59,988 bases of DNA from Thermodesulfobacteriaceae bacterium (lineage in GTDB: Bacteria > Desulfobacterota > Thermodesulfobacteria > Thermodesulfobacteriales > Thermodesulfobacteriaceae): positions 1 through 59,988 of the forward strand of contig JANXAD010000007.1 in assembly GCA_025062245.1 (NCBI GenBank), in the 5' to 3' direction. Each line of letters starts with the position of its first letter. The first letter of the stretch is position 1. Below the pieces are notes generated by a model. That model worked only from the letters and a program-made list of their open reading frames with translations. It was not told the DNA's origin and ran no database searches. Made by a program: the position numbers and the translations under genes. Shown here piece by piece: positions 35,701-43,461 of this stretch.

Positions 35701-37005
35701 TTTTTGAAGATAGATATATTTTGAATCTTGCCCTCCTATTTCAAAGATAGTGTCAACCTCAGGATCTAAAAATAGTGCTCCCCAAGCTTGAGCAGTAATT
35801 TCATTTCTTATAATATCTGCCCCAATAAAATCTCCTACCAAATATCTTCCAGAACCTGTAGTTCCTACTCCTTTCACTTTAACTGAAAGGGGAAGTTTTT
35901 CTTTAAGTTCTAAAAGTCCTTTTTTAACACTTTCTAAAGGTTTTCCCTGATGTAACATGTAAACTTTAGAGAGTAAATTACCTTCCCTATCAACAGCCAC
36001 TAATTTTGTACTTACAGAACCTACATCTACCCCTAAGTAAATTTCTATCTCTTGTAACTCTCTGGAAATTTCTAATCTTTCTAAGATATTTTTGGGTAAT
36101 CTATGAGAGTGTTCCAGAGAATAAAAAGGAACAAGGACAGGATGTCTGGGAGGATTATAAACTCTTTCTCTTAAGTAAGCTCTTAAAATCTCGCTTCCCT
36201 TGTAAGGAGAGCTTGCTTTTCCTTCAAGCCCATAAAGGGCTGCACCAATAGCTCCCATAATTCGAAAATGTTCTGGAATTATAAGTTCCTCTTCCTTTAA
36301 TCCTAAGACCTCCTTTACAGCCTTTCTTACACCGAGATTAGCTGCTACACCTCCTTGAAAGATTAGAGGAGGTAAAAGGGGTTTTCCTTTAGCTAAGTTA
36401 CTCTTTAAGTTTCTTATAATGGCAAAACAAAGGCCAGCAATAATGTCACAGTCTGGAACAGCTGCTTGTTGAAGGTGTATCATATCAGATTTAGCAAACA
36501 CTGTGCATCTTCCAGCAAGGCGTGGAATTTTTTGGGCTTCTAAAGCTAAACGGGAAAATTCTTCTATGGTATAACCAAGACGTGCAGCTTGTTGTTCTAA
36601 AAAGGAACCTGTTCCTGCAGCACAAAGGGTATTTAAAGCAAAATCTTCAATTTCTGGAATACCTCTTTCATGGGTAATAAAAATAAGTTTGGAATCTTCT
36701 CCCCCTATATCTATAATAGTTTTTACCTCAGGATAAAAAAAGGTTGCAGCTTTAGCATGAGCCATTACCTCATTTATAAAAGCACAGTCTAAAATCTGTG
36801 AAATAGTTTTTCCTGCTGTTCCGGTGCAAGTTATCCCTGAAAGATCACCCCCGAATTCCCTTTCTGCTAAGGCCAGCAATCTTTCTGCTGTTTCAATAGG
36901 TTGACCATGGGTTCTTTCATATTTCCAAAATAAAATTTCTCTTTTTTCATTTAAAACTACGATCTTACCAGTGCCAGAACCCACATCTAATCCTACATAC
37001 CTCAT
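32785..37005 (-). CDS. Giant 2-hydroxyacyl-CoA dehydratase activase-type protein (two ASKHA domains plus DUF2229 region)
   Basis: A 1406-residue protein. Two BcrAD/BadFG-type ASKHA ATPase domains lie at about 1-262 (YVGLDVGSGTGK, IIDIGGEDSK, CAAGTGSFLEQQAARLG) and 325-590 (YLGVDVGSVSTK, IFEIGGQDSK, CAAGTGSFLQEQAVKLG). A cysteine segment CKGCPNECEIHQI near 620 leads to a DUF2229-like region with conserved PAEPCFP, CGPDSF, SGKECYP and PCRFGQ. A C-terminal module carries FACMPGNVV and TVPCDGQ. Such ATPases drive low-potential electron transfer to dehydratase or double-cubane-cluster partners. No partner gene is adjacent. Complete; single start ATG. Confidence 0.88.
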   Translation of the reverse strand: MRYVGLDVGSGTGKIVVLNEKREILFWKYERTHGQPIETAERLLALAEREFGGDLSGITCTGTAGKTISQILDCAFINEVMAHAKAATFFYPEVKTIIDIGGEDSKLIFITHERGIPEIEDFALNTLCAAGTGSFLEQQAARLGYTIEEFSRLALEAQKIPRLAGRCTVFAKSDMIHLQQAAVPDCDIIAGLCFAIIRNLKSNLAKGKPLLPPLIFQGGVAANLGVRKAVKEVLGLKEEELIIPEHFRIMGAIGAALYGLEGKASSPYKGSEILRAYLRERVYNPPRHPVLVPFYSLEHSHRLPKNILERLEISRELQEIEIYLGVDVGSVSTKLVAVDREGNLLSKVYMLHQGKPLESVKKGLLELKEKLPLSVKVKGVGTTGSGRYLVGDFIGADIIRNEITAQAWGALFLDPEVDTIFEIGGQDSKYIYLQKGTVVNFAMNKACAAGTGSFLQEQAVKLGLPIEEFGDIALKSQAPLKLGERCTVFMQSDLLHYQQQGLPKEDLVAGLCYAIVYNYLNKVVEDRKIGNKIFFQGAVAFNKGVVASFEKVLGKTLTVPPHHEVTGALGVALLAKEEVKGESRFKGFDLAKVNYTIRAFECKGCPNECEIHQISVEGGTPYYYGGRCERYELDHRKPKEEIPNLTLEREKKLLSYVSSTGSNLELSSDKVIGIPRILQFFEWLPFFATLFQELGYKVILSPPTSKEIIKKGCEITPAEPCFPIKIAFGHIKTLLEMGVKRIFLPQISDFPPEHPQFELGKICPYVQSMPWIVSASINFSSYLAEILNPVFHLGRPGYVLNEEIKHLAKLLGEPVERVKKAWKIAETAQRDFHHFLKQRGKEILKEFKNQLILVIVGRPYNAFDPGANLGLHYKIRKLGLVGLPVDMLPLEEVSDFTGIEGMYWEYGQRFLLSAHFIRETPNLFPIYFTNFSCGPDSFIEHFFEELMGGKPFLEIEVDEHSAEAGVVTRLEAFVDSIKDKVRKYELKRRFQKIKVSPKEGRTIYIPYMTDHARTLAAAFRACGVPAEVLPEPDEESLELGRRYTSGKECYPTTLTTGDLIKFINSPTFDPEKSIFFMPDGSGPCRFGQYNRLQKKILRDLGLENLPVYSLQQDIEFYDDLSILGREFTKIAWRGVVAVDILDKLLRETRPYALNQAEVEKVYWEGLDKIERAIETKADLVEVLIEIKKEFEKVSKVEEEKPVVGVVGEIYVRTNRFANENLYRTLENLGLEVWVPPVGEWIYFINYMSKTWAKRMGLFKTVFKFIIENQIQRQEEERFIELVKDLLDTAEEPTIEELMNLAKKYVHPDYEGGEVLLSTGKTMEYLKKGVSGIVNVIPFACMPGNVVMALLKRIREGEKINLPVLTVPCDGQKSMGTKMRIEAFAEQVKEFFYAKRNKMFKKEVINW

Positions 37006-37036
37006 AAACCACCTCTTTAAAATTTTTTTGATAAAA

Positions 37037-37065
37037 TTGACTTTTAACCAATTTTAATTTAAAAT
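37037..37065 (+). promoter_or_regulatory. Predicted bacteriohemerythrin promoter
   Basis: TTGACT (37037-37042), 17-base spacer, TAAAAT (37060-37065). The gap to the ATG contains the inverted repeat at 37082-37110 and an AGGAGGAG ribosome site. Confidence 0.6.
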
Positions 37066-37081
37066 TTAAAAAAATTAGATA

Positions 37082-37110
37082 TTTTACAATTTAACACAAA
37101 AATTGTAAAA
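37082..37110 (+). promoter_or_regulatory. Perfect 11-base inverted repeat in the hemerythrin leader
   Basis: TTTTACAATTT (37082-37092) and AAATTGTAAAA (37100-37110) are exact inverse complements around a 7-base spacer. It lies between the predicted transcription start and the ribosome site, so it could be a repressor operator or an mRNA hairpin. Confidence 0.6.
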
Positions 37111-37125
37111 ATGTAGGAGGAGTCT

Positions 37126-37530
37126 ATGTGTTTTATAGAATGGAATGATAATTTAAAGACCAATTTAGAGGAGGTAGATAAACAGCATCAAAATTTGGTA
37201 AATATGTTAAATCAACTGTATGAAGCTATGAAACAAGGAAAGGGACAGGAGGCCTTAGATAAAATTTTAGATGAATTAGTTAAATATGCAGATTATCATT
37301 TTAAAACTGAAGAAACCTATATGCAAAAATATAACTATCCAGAACTAAGTTTACACAAAAATCAACACCTAAATTTTGTAGAAAAAGTTAAAGAATTCTT
37401 AGATAAAAAGTCTAAGGGACAGGCTGCTTTAAGTATAGAAATTATGAACTTTCTTAAAAACTGGTTAGTTAATCATATTATGGGAACTGATAAAAAGATG
37501 GGACAGTTTATTTCTTCTAAAATTAAATAA
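37126..37530 (+). CDS. Bacteriohemerythrin
   Basis: A 134-residue single-domain protein that binds O2 at a non-haem di-iron site. All ligands are present: His21 (DKQH), His58 and Glu62 (HFKTEE), His77 and His81 (HKNQH), His117 and Asp122 (HIMGTD). In anaerobes it may scavenge or sense O2. It is divergent from the giant activase gene, with strong O2-sensitive chemistry, so protection of that system is a reasonable but unproven idea. Confidence 0.95.
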   Translation: MCFIEWNDNLKTNLEEVDKQHQNLVNMLNQLYEAMKQGKGQEALDKILDELVKYADYHFKTEETYMQKYNYPELSLHKNQHLNFVEKVKEFLDKKSKGQAALSIEIMNFLKNWLVNHIMGTDKKMGQFISSKIK

Positions 37531-37629
37531 CTTAGACTTTTTAGACTTTATTCATTTGGTTCTGAATTTTGCTCTGTGAGCTACTTTTCGCGATTTCAAC
37601 AATTTAAGTGAAAGGAGAGATTATAAAAA

Positions 37630-38622
37630 TTAATAAAGTAACATTACATAAATTAAAAAGGTTAAAGCAATTATTAAGGAATCCCAAGCCATAGGAAAGG
37701 CCTTTTTTTCTGTGCGATATATAATACCAATGATAAAAGTCCCTAACATAGAGATTACAAAGAGTGCAGAGGTAATATGTCTATAGTCTTCGGAATTTAG
37801 CAAGGCTCCCTTTAGGTAGAAAAAGTCATCAATGGCAAGTATCAGAATATTAAATATTACACTTCCTAAAATATTACCAATACCTAAATCAATAGCTCCC
37901 CTCTTAACGGCTGCAAAAGAAACCACAAACTCAGGTAGGGTAGTAGCAAGAGCTATGAAAATATTTCCTACGAAAGTCTGACTTAAACCAGTTTCCTTAG
38001 CTAAGTTAACTCCTATTTTAGGAAGAAATAAAGCTGCCATTATAACTCCTATAGCATTTATAAGGTAATAAAAAAGGGCACTTTTAGTAGAAATATCCTC
38101 ATACTGAAGCTTGATCACCTTTTCCTTGAGATAATGGGTATACCTTCTTTTTTCATAAGAATAAAGCATGCGGATAGTGCTAAAGTATACAAATATGATC
38201 ACCAAGGAATAAGGACCAATCCACCCCAGAGGGATTATAATCTTTCTAAGAAGGAGGCTAAGGGATACAATACTTAAAAGAAGAATTCCTGAGGCAGCAG
38301 AAATAATGTGTCCTATGTGTAATTTTGAGGAAAGGGGAGCTTTAACATGAAGAACATCAAGCATAGCCAAAAGAAGAAGATTATAGGCACAAGCTCCTAA
38401 AACATTGCTTATAGCTATATCTGGAGCATCTACATAGGTAACAGCACTTATTCCTGTGAATAGCTCGGGAAGAGAGGTAACAGAAGCTACTAAAGCTAAG
38501 CCAATCCAGGTACCACCAAGCCTTGTTTTTTCCGCAAGAATATCGCCATATTTAGAAACCCTTGAACCACAATAAAAGATTACTATAGAACAAATAAAAA
38601 AAGCCAAAAAGGTTAGTAACAT
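37630..38622 (-). CDS. Ca2+/cation antiporter (CaCA family, YrbG-like)
   Basis: A 330-residue membrane exchanger with about ten helices in two inverted halves. The alpha repeats are visible: SVTSLPELFTGISAV with NVLGACAYNLLLLAMLD near 49-90, and ATTLPEFVVSFAAV with GNILGSVIFNILILAIDD near 225-268. Acidic residues in each repeat bind the cation. Ion selectivity (Ca2+/Na+/H+) is not readable. It converges on the hemerythrin gene across a 99-base gap. Confidence 0.9.
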   Translation of the reverse strand: MLLTFLAFFICSIVIFYCGSRVSKYGDILAEKTRLGGTWIGLALVASVTSLPELFTGISAVTYVDAPDIAISNVLGACAYNLLLLAMLDVLHVKAPLSSKLHIGHIISAASGILLLSIVSLSLLLRKIIIPLGWIGPYSLVIIFVYFSTIRMLYSYEKRRYTHYLKEKVIKLQYEDISTKSALFYYLINAIGVIMAALFLPKIGVNLAKETGLSQTFVGNIFIALATTLPEFVVSFAAVKRGAIDLGIGNILGSVIFNILILAIDDFFYLKGALLNSEDYRHITSALFVISMLGTFIIGIIYRTEKKAFPMAWDSLIIALTFLIYVMLLY

Positions 38623-38763
38623 TAAAAGTTAATAGTCATTAAATTAAGGCGAAAAAACTCAAAATTTTATCAAGTAGTGTTTACCCAATCTTAATTTTAG
38701 AACCTCTAACCTTTTGTCACTCCTATATTTAATAATCTTCCAATCAAATTGTCAAGCTTTAGG

Positions 38764-39852
38764 TATGAGACCATAAGATTTTAGACTGAGGAGAATTTTT
38801 TAAAAATTTGTAGCAAAAATATTCCAAAGGTGATATATTGCCTAACCCTCTATGCGCCCTCTCCACACATTATACCGTATCAAATACTTCATCAGCTCCC
38901 TGTTGAACCCCTCCAAATCCTCCTTCAACATCCACTCCCTATACTCAATAAACTCCTCATCCAACATCCTGTTAAACCTCTCTACAATACCCATTCCCCT
39001 CCCTCTCAAGCTCCTTCGCAAATTCCCCCAAAAACTTAACTCCCATTATCAGTCTTTACTCTCCTTATCTCAAAAGGAGCAACCGTCTTAAATTTCCTAC
39101 AACCACTTCTGCTCGATAAATAACTATAAGCACAAGCCAAACTAAATCTGCTTGCCACATCCTTCGCAACCAAAACATACCTACTAACCCCATCCAAAAA
39201 AATACACCATCGCATCTACACCAACTCCCCAGGTTTAAGTCCCGACTTACTCCCTCTATATCGCTTCCTCTTCCTCCTCTTTACCTCCCTCTCAATAAAC
39301 CTTCCCGTCTTCCCATAATAACTGAGCTTCTTTACTACCTCCCCTCAAAAACTTACCCCCTTTCTTTCAAATACTTTATCATCCTTTAAATCTTGAATAC
39401 TGACACCAAAGCTATACCTCTCTTTACCTAAAAAATCTATCCACCAAGGGCTTAAGCTTCTCCTTTCGAGGATGTTCTCTCCTGTAATTCAGGATAAACT
39501 CTATTACCTCCTGTGGCCACCTCTTTGAGCATTTCCTCTTTGGTGTCCTCGGTTTGGATATAAGACTTTCAAGTCTTCCTCCACTATCTTTGAGAAGTTT
39601 CTTCCATCTATAGATCGTAGCTCTACAGATGCCGAAAGCTTCGACTGTGGCTTCTGTGCCAAAAGAGTTGTGAAATTCGATGACCTTTAGTCTAAAGGCG
39701 ACTTCATTTCTTTGGGATGCATCTTTGATTGCTTCAAGTCTTGGTAGCATTTTTAAGTCTTTGATGGGAGAAGGGGTTAGTGAAAACCTAAACAATTGAT
39801 TTTCAATTTTAACACCTTTTTTCCTTCTAAAAAGAGCTTTGAACTTATGCAT
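38764..39852 (-). pseudogene. Wrecked IS481-like transposase (copy 3)
   Basis: The N-terminal part (39424-39852) is still open and encodes a helix-turn-helix (TEATVEAFGICRATIYRWKK). Beyond it several frameshifts occur, but stitching frames recovers the DDE core: GELVQMDAMVYFLDGVSRYV, VKTDNGS, IVERFNRMLDEEFIEY and LEGFNRELMKYLIRYN, ending SPLEYFCYKFLKN. A short deletion removes sequence before IVERFN. The C-terminal edge meets the same TATGAGACCATA terminus (from 38763) as copies 1 and 2. It is the most complete copy and identifies the family; it cannot make active transposase. Confidence 0.85.
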
Positions 39853-39863
39853 CTTTTTGAAGA

Positions 39864-39973
39864 TGAGACTGTTTGAAAATTTCCGTTAACAAGGGTGTAA
39901 ATATAATTCTAAAACCTTTTATCTTTGTTTTTTCTAAACTAATCCCATATTAAATAATTTCCAAACAATCTCA
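39864..39973. mobile_element. 110-bp MITE-like element with terminal inverted repeats
   Basis: TGAGACTGTTTGAAAATT at 39864-39881 and its near inverse (AATTTCCAAACAATCTCA, ending at 39973) agree at 16 of 18 positions. The interior carries AAAGATAAAAGGTTTTAGAAT-like sequence shared with 19051-19071. It may be an independent short non-autonomous element or the 5' end region of the adjacent transposase copy. The outer terminus TATGAGA also resembles the other end of copy 3 (38763). Confidence 0.5.
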
Positions 39974-40020
39974 TAGGAAATGAAAATTTAAAATTTTGTT
40001 AACTATAATTTAAAAATTGG

Positions 40021-40048
40021 TTGACAATTTTTTTCTTTGGATTAATAT
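40021..40048 (+). promoter_or_regulatory. Predicted promoter of the TonB-dependent receptor
   Basis: TTGACA (40021-40026), 16-base spacer, TAATAT (40043-40048), followed by AGGAGGT at 40064-40070 and ATG at 40075. It lies 48 bases past the MITE-like element. Confidence 0.65.
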
Positions 40049-40074
40049 TCTATAAAATATGGTAGGAGGTGGGC

Positions 40075-41838
40075 ATGAAAAAATTTCTTATTAGAATTTC
40101 TATTTTAGTTATTTTAATGTTTTTTTTAAATAAACTTAGTTTAGCTCAAGAGGAATCCTCCTATTTTTTGGAGGAAGTAAAGGTTATAGCTCCTGCTAAG
40201 ATAGAACACTTAGAAAAAATCAGTCAGGAAGTTAAAGTCATAAAGGAAGAAGAATTAATAAACTTTGGTCTTGAAGTTTTTTCAGGGATAGACTTAAGAG
40301 AAAGAGGAGGATTTGGGGTTCAGCAAGATCTCTCCCTTAGAGGGACAACTTTTGAACAAAACTTAGTAACCTTAGAAGGGATAAGACTTTCTGATCCACA
40401 AACAGGACATCATTTAATGAATCTTCCTTGGGAAAATAGAATCTTTGAAAGCGTAGAAATTCTCTCTGGAGGAGGAAGTGCTCTTTATGGTCCCGGAGGT
40501 TTTGGGGGAGTGCTTAATTTCAATTTAAAACCTCCCAAACCTGGAATAGAGCTTTTAACTGGTTACGGAAGTTATGATTATAAGGAATTTTATGGAAGTT
40601 TGGGAACTTTCATAGCCTCTTTTCCTATAAATTTAACTCTTTCTCAGAAAAAGGCTCAAGGTTTCATATGGAATAGAGATTTTGATATAAAAACCCTAAA
40701 TCTTTATACTAAAAATAAAGAAGGACTTATTTTTTATGGGTTTCAAGAAAAGGATTTCGGAGCAAGAAATTTCTATACCATTAGATATCCCACTGAGTGG
40801 GAAACTACCAAGACCCATCTTTTTCTTGTTAAAAAGTTCTTTTACGGTAAAAATTGGTTTTTAGAACCCGGGATTTTATACAGAATTAATTATGATACTT
40901 ACCTTTTAGATAGAAAAAGACCCTCTTTTTACAAAAATACCCATCAATCTCAAGTTTTAAGATCTAATTTCCCCTTAAGATACGAAACCCCTAAAATAGA
41001 CTATCTCTTAGGAATAGAATTTTCTTATGAAACCCTTGATAGTTCAAGATTAGGAGATCATTTGAGACAAGGTTTAGGTTTTTATTTTTGGCTTTATCCC
41101 AAAATCAGTTCTAAGTGGTTTCCAAGTGTTGGGATAAGGTATGACAGCCTAACCAAAAATAAGGATCCCTTCTCTTATAATTTAGGATTAGCCTATCTTA
41201 TAAAAACTAATCTAAAATGGAGAACTTCCTTAGGATTTTCTTATAGGATTCCTAGTTTTACTGAACTTTATTATGATGCACCTACCATTAAAGGAAACCC
41301 GAGACTATCTCCCGAAAAGGCTCATCACTTTGAAATGGGATTAGATTTTGAAAAAAACATTTTTAAAGGTTCCTTTACTGTTTTTTACAGACAGGGTAAA
41401 GACATAATAGACTGGGTTTACCAGCCAGGCGTTAGAAAGGCGGAAAATTTAGAAAAGGTTAAAACTTTAGGTCTCACCATAGATGGAAAAATAAATTTAA
41501 ACCGCCTTCTTCCCTTTTATAGTTATACCTATTTAAATCAGATTTCTGAAAAACTTAAAACTTCCCATTATCAGGGGTTTTATTTAAGACACAAATTAGT
41601 GTTAGGAACTTTTATTAAACTTCCTTATCAAATAGAAGGTGCAGTATCAGCAATCTATCAAGAGAGATATCAGATAGATAAAGCCTGGCTATGGTCATTT
41701 AAACTGAGTAAAGTATTTTATAAGAAGCTAAAAGCTACTTTGTGGGCCGAAAATCTTCTTGATGAAGATTATGAAGAAATTCCAGGAATAAAAGGTCTTC
41801 CTCAGTGGTTGGGATTAAACCTGGAACTCAAATTTTAA
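40075..41838 (+). CDS. TonB-dependent outer-membrane receptor
   Basis: A receptor of about 587 residues for energised uptake of iron complexes, cobalamin or similar ligands. A signal peptide (about 1-24, ending SLAQ) is followed by a TonB-box-like LEEVKVIAP, the plug domain (LRERGGFGVQQDLSLRG, then VEILSGGGSALYGPGGFGGVLNF near 140-160), and a beta barrel ending in NLELKF with terminal Phe. The open frame permits GTG at 40069, but that codon lies in the ribosome site; ATG at 40075 is chosen. No transporter genes are adjacent, so the ligand is unknown. It overlaps converging dprA by 11 bases. Confidence 0.92.
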   Translation: MKKFLIRISILVILMFFLNKLSLAQEESSYFLEEVKVIAPAKIEHLEKISQEVKVIKEEELINFGLEVFSGIDLRERGGFGVQQDLSLRGTTFEQNLVTLEGIRLSDPQTGHHLMNLPWENRIFESVEILSGGGSALYGPGGFGGVLNFNLKPPKPGIELLTGYGSYDYKEFYGSLGTFIASFPINLTLSQKKAQGFIWNRDFDIKTLNLYTKNKEGLIFYGFQEKDFGARNFYTIRYPTEWETTKTHLFLVKKFFYGKNWFLEPGILYRINYDTYLLDRKRPSFYKNTHQSQVLRSNFPLRYETPKIDYLLGIEFSYETLDSSRLGDHLRQGLGFYFWLYPKISSKWFPSVGIRYDSLTKNKDPFSYNLGLAYLIKTNLKWRTSLGFSYRIPSFTELYYDAPTIKGNPRLSPEKAHHFEMGLDFEKNIFKGSFTVFYRQGKDIIDWVYQPGVRKAENLEKVKTLGLTIDGKINLNRLLPFYSYTYLNQISEKLKTSHYQGFYLRHKLVLGTFIKLPYQIEGAVSAIYQERYQIDKAWLWSFKLSKVFYKKLKATLWAENLLDEDYEEIPGIKGLPQWLGLNLELKF

Positions 41839-42868
41839 CTAATTGATAATACTTTCCTGGAAGACTTTTAATCAGGCCTTTTATTTCTAATTCTGTAAGG
41901 ATAGAAAGAATTTCAAAAAAGGGAATAGAGGTGTCAGAAGTTATTTCTTCTATGTGTTTAGGATAATTAGTAATTAAATTTAAGATTTCTTTTTCTTTTG
42001 GTAAGAGTTCTATTTTTTGAGTTTTAAAGGTTTGATCCTGTTTTTCAGGTTTCCATCCTAAGTATTCCATAAGTTCAGAGGGATTAGTTATCAGAGTGGC
42101 TCCTTCCTTAAGAAGATAGTGAGTTCCTTCACTCTGAGAAGAAAAGATGTTCCCTGGAACAGCAAATACTTCTTTACCTTGGGATAAAGCCCATTTAGCA
42201 GTAATTAAAGTTCCACTTCTTTTACCAGCTTCAATAATTAAAACACCCTGACTTAGTCCACTTATTAATCTATTTCTACGAGGAAAATTTTCTGGACGCG
42301 GTTTAGTTCCTAAGGGGTGTTCAGAGATAAGGGCTCCACCCTTTTCTATAATTTTCAGATATAACCACCGGTTTTCGGCTGGATAGACTACATTAAGTCC
42401 ACAACCTAAAACCCCTACAGTATAACCCTCTGCTTCTAAACAGCCTTTGTGAGCAATAGTATCTATACCCCGAGCTAACCCTGAAATTATACCTACTCCG
42501 TTTTTTCCCAAAAAATTAGCAAATTGATAGGCTACCTCTTTTCCATAAGAGGTAGGTTTTCTCGAACCTACTATAGCCAAAAGAGGTTTTGAAAGATTGA
42601 GACACCCTTTTACATATAAAAACAAAGGGGGATAGGGAATTTTTCTTAAAATTTCAGGAAACCCTAAATCTTCGTAGAATAATATCTCGATTCCCTCCTT
42701 TTTAGCTCTTTCTACTTCCTTTTCTGCTTCTTGGATTAGTTCCTTAGCTTCTAATCCCCTTTCTTTTAAAATTTGAGAAATTTTTACCCTATTTTCCCAA
42801 AATTTGATTAATTTTAAAAAATTTTTCTCCTTAAGATAAATTCCCAGCCAGATTAATTTTTCATCCAT
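41828..42868 (-). CDS. dprA: DNA-processing protein DprA (Smf)
   Basis: Loads RecA on incoming single-stranded DNA during transformation. About 346 residues: an N-terminal helical region, then the Rossmann-like DprA core with VGSRKPTSYGKEVAYQFA, GLARGIDTIAHKGCL, GCGLNVVYPAENR and PRRNRLISGLS, and a C-terminal winged-helix region (295-346). The open frame starts at TTG 42877, but ATG 42868, which overlaps the stop of the upstream gene, is preferred. Last gene of the dnaX-ebfC-recR-X-dprA block. Confidence 0.94.
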   Translation of the reverse strand: MDEKLIWLGIYLKEKNFLKLIKFWENRVKISQILKERGLEAKELIQEAEKEVERAKKEGIEILFYEDLGFPEILRKIPYPPLFLYVKGCLNLSKPLLAIVGSRKPTSYGKEVAYQFANFLGKNGVGIISGLARGIDTIAHKGCLEAEGYTVGVLGCGLNVVYPAENRWLYLKIIEKGGALISEHPLGTKPRPENFPRRNRLISGLSQGVLIIEAGKRSGTLITAKWALSQGKEVFAVPGNIFSSQSEGTHYLLKEGATLITNPSELMEYLGWKPEKQDQTFKTQKIELLPKEKEILNLITNYPKHIEEITSDTSIPFFEILSILTELEIKGLIKSLPGKYYQLVKI

Positions 42869-43460
42869 AAAATTCAATCCTAATTAAAGTATCCTCTACT
42901 TTCAAATTTATCCAATTTTTAAAAAATTCGGAAAGCCTTTTAAGTTTTTCCAGGGTCTCTTTTTTCAAAACCTTGTCAAAAGAAAAAATAATCTGAGGAT
43001 AGGGATCATTTTTTAACAAAAAATTTAAATTAGTTTCCTCTTCAAAATAGGGAAAAAGTTCAAAACCTATATTACATAAAATTCCTCTTAAAAGATTAAG
43101 AGGAAATTTAACTTCTACCTTATCTCCTAAAACTTTTATGGTTTTATTTACTTTGTGTTTAAAGGGTAAAAAGTTTTCCCAAAAGATAAGTTCCTCTTCT
43201 AAAATTTCTTTCAGATTCCATGGACCTTCCCCATCTTCTCTGACTCTATCTAAGGCTACCTTAACTTGTTTCTGAATTTTTTGTAAAATTAAGAAAGCTT
43301 TTTCTATGTGATCAGAGATCTCTTCAGAAGGAAGAAATCCCCTTTTAAATTTTAAAAATTGAAGATGAAAAGAAAGGGTCTGAAGAGTGCTATTCAAATT
43401 ATGAAAACATCCTTGAATTAAACCTCCTAAAGCTATTCTTCTGCAAAAATCTTTTTCCAA
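42861..43460 (-). CDS. Degenerate histidine-kinase-like protein
   Basis: A 199-residue soluble protein. Residues 15-35 (GCFHNLNSTLQTLSFHLQFL) resemble the H-box of a histidine kinase dimerisation helix, with His before N-L-N; a second helix follows at 48-72. Later LNLLRGILCNIGFELF resembles the N-box, and LIRIEFYG the last strand of the ATPase domain, but no G1/G2 glycine boxes are seen. It may be a pseudo-kinase or adapter. Only TTG is available as start, two bases after recR. Function unknown; the recombination context is the best clue. Confidence 0.6.
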   Translation of the reverse strand: MEKDFCRRIALGGLIQGCFHNLNSTLQTLSFHLQFLKFKRGFLPSEEISDHIEKAFLILQKIQKQVKVALDRVREDGEGPWNLKEILEEELIFWENFLPFKHKVNKTIKVLGDKVEVKFPLNLLRGILCNIGFELFPYFEEETNLNFLLKNDPYPQIIFSFDKVLKKETLEKLKRLSEFFKNWINLKVEDTLIRIEFYG

Positions 43461-43461
43461 T

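Noticed and set aside
37553-37610. Lone CRISPR repeat downstream of the hemerythrin gene
   Set aside because: Only one copy, no spacer structure, and similarity to known repeats is impressionistic.
39424-39852. 142-residue helix-turn-helix protein as a stand-alone regulator
   Set aside because: The remaining DDE transposase core can be followed in shifted frames down to 38764, so it is the N-terminal part of a broken transposase.
40069-40074. GTG at 40069 as start of the TonB receptor
   Set aside because: The codon lies at the end of the AGGAGGT ribosome site; ATG at 40075 is correctly spaced and begins the signal peptide.
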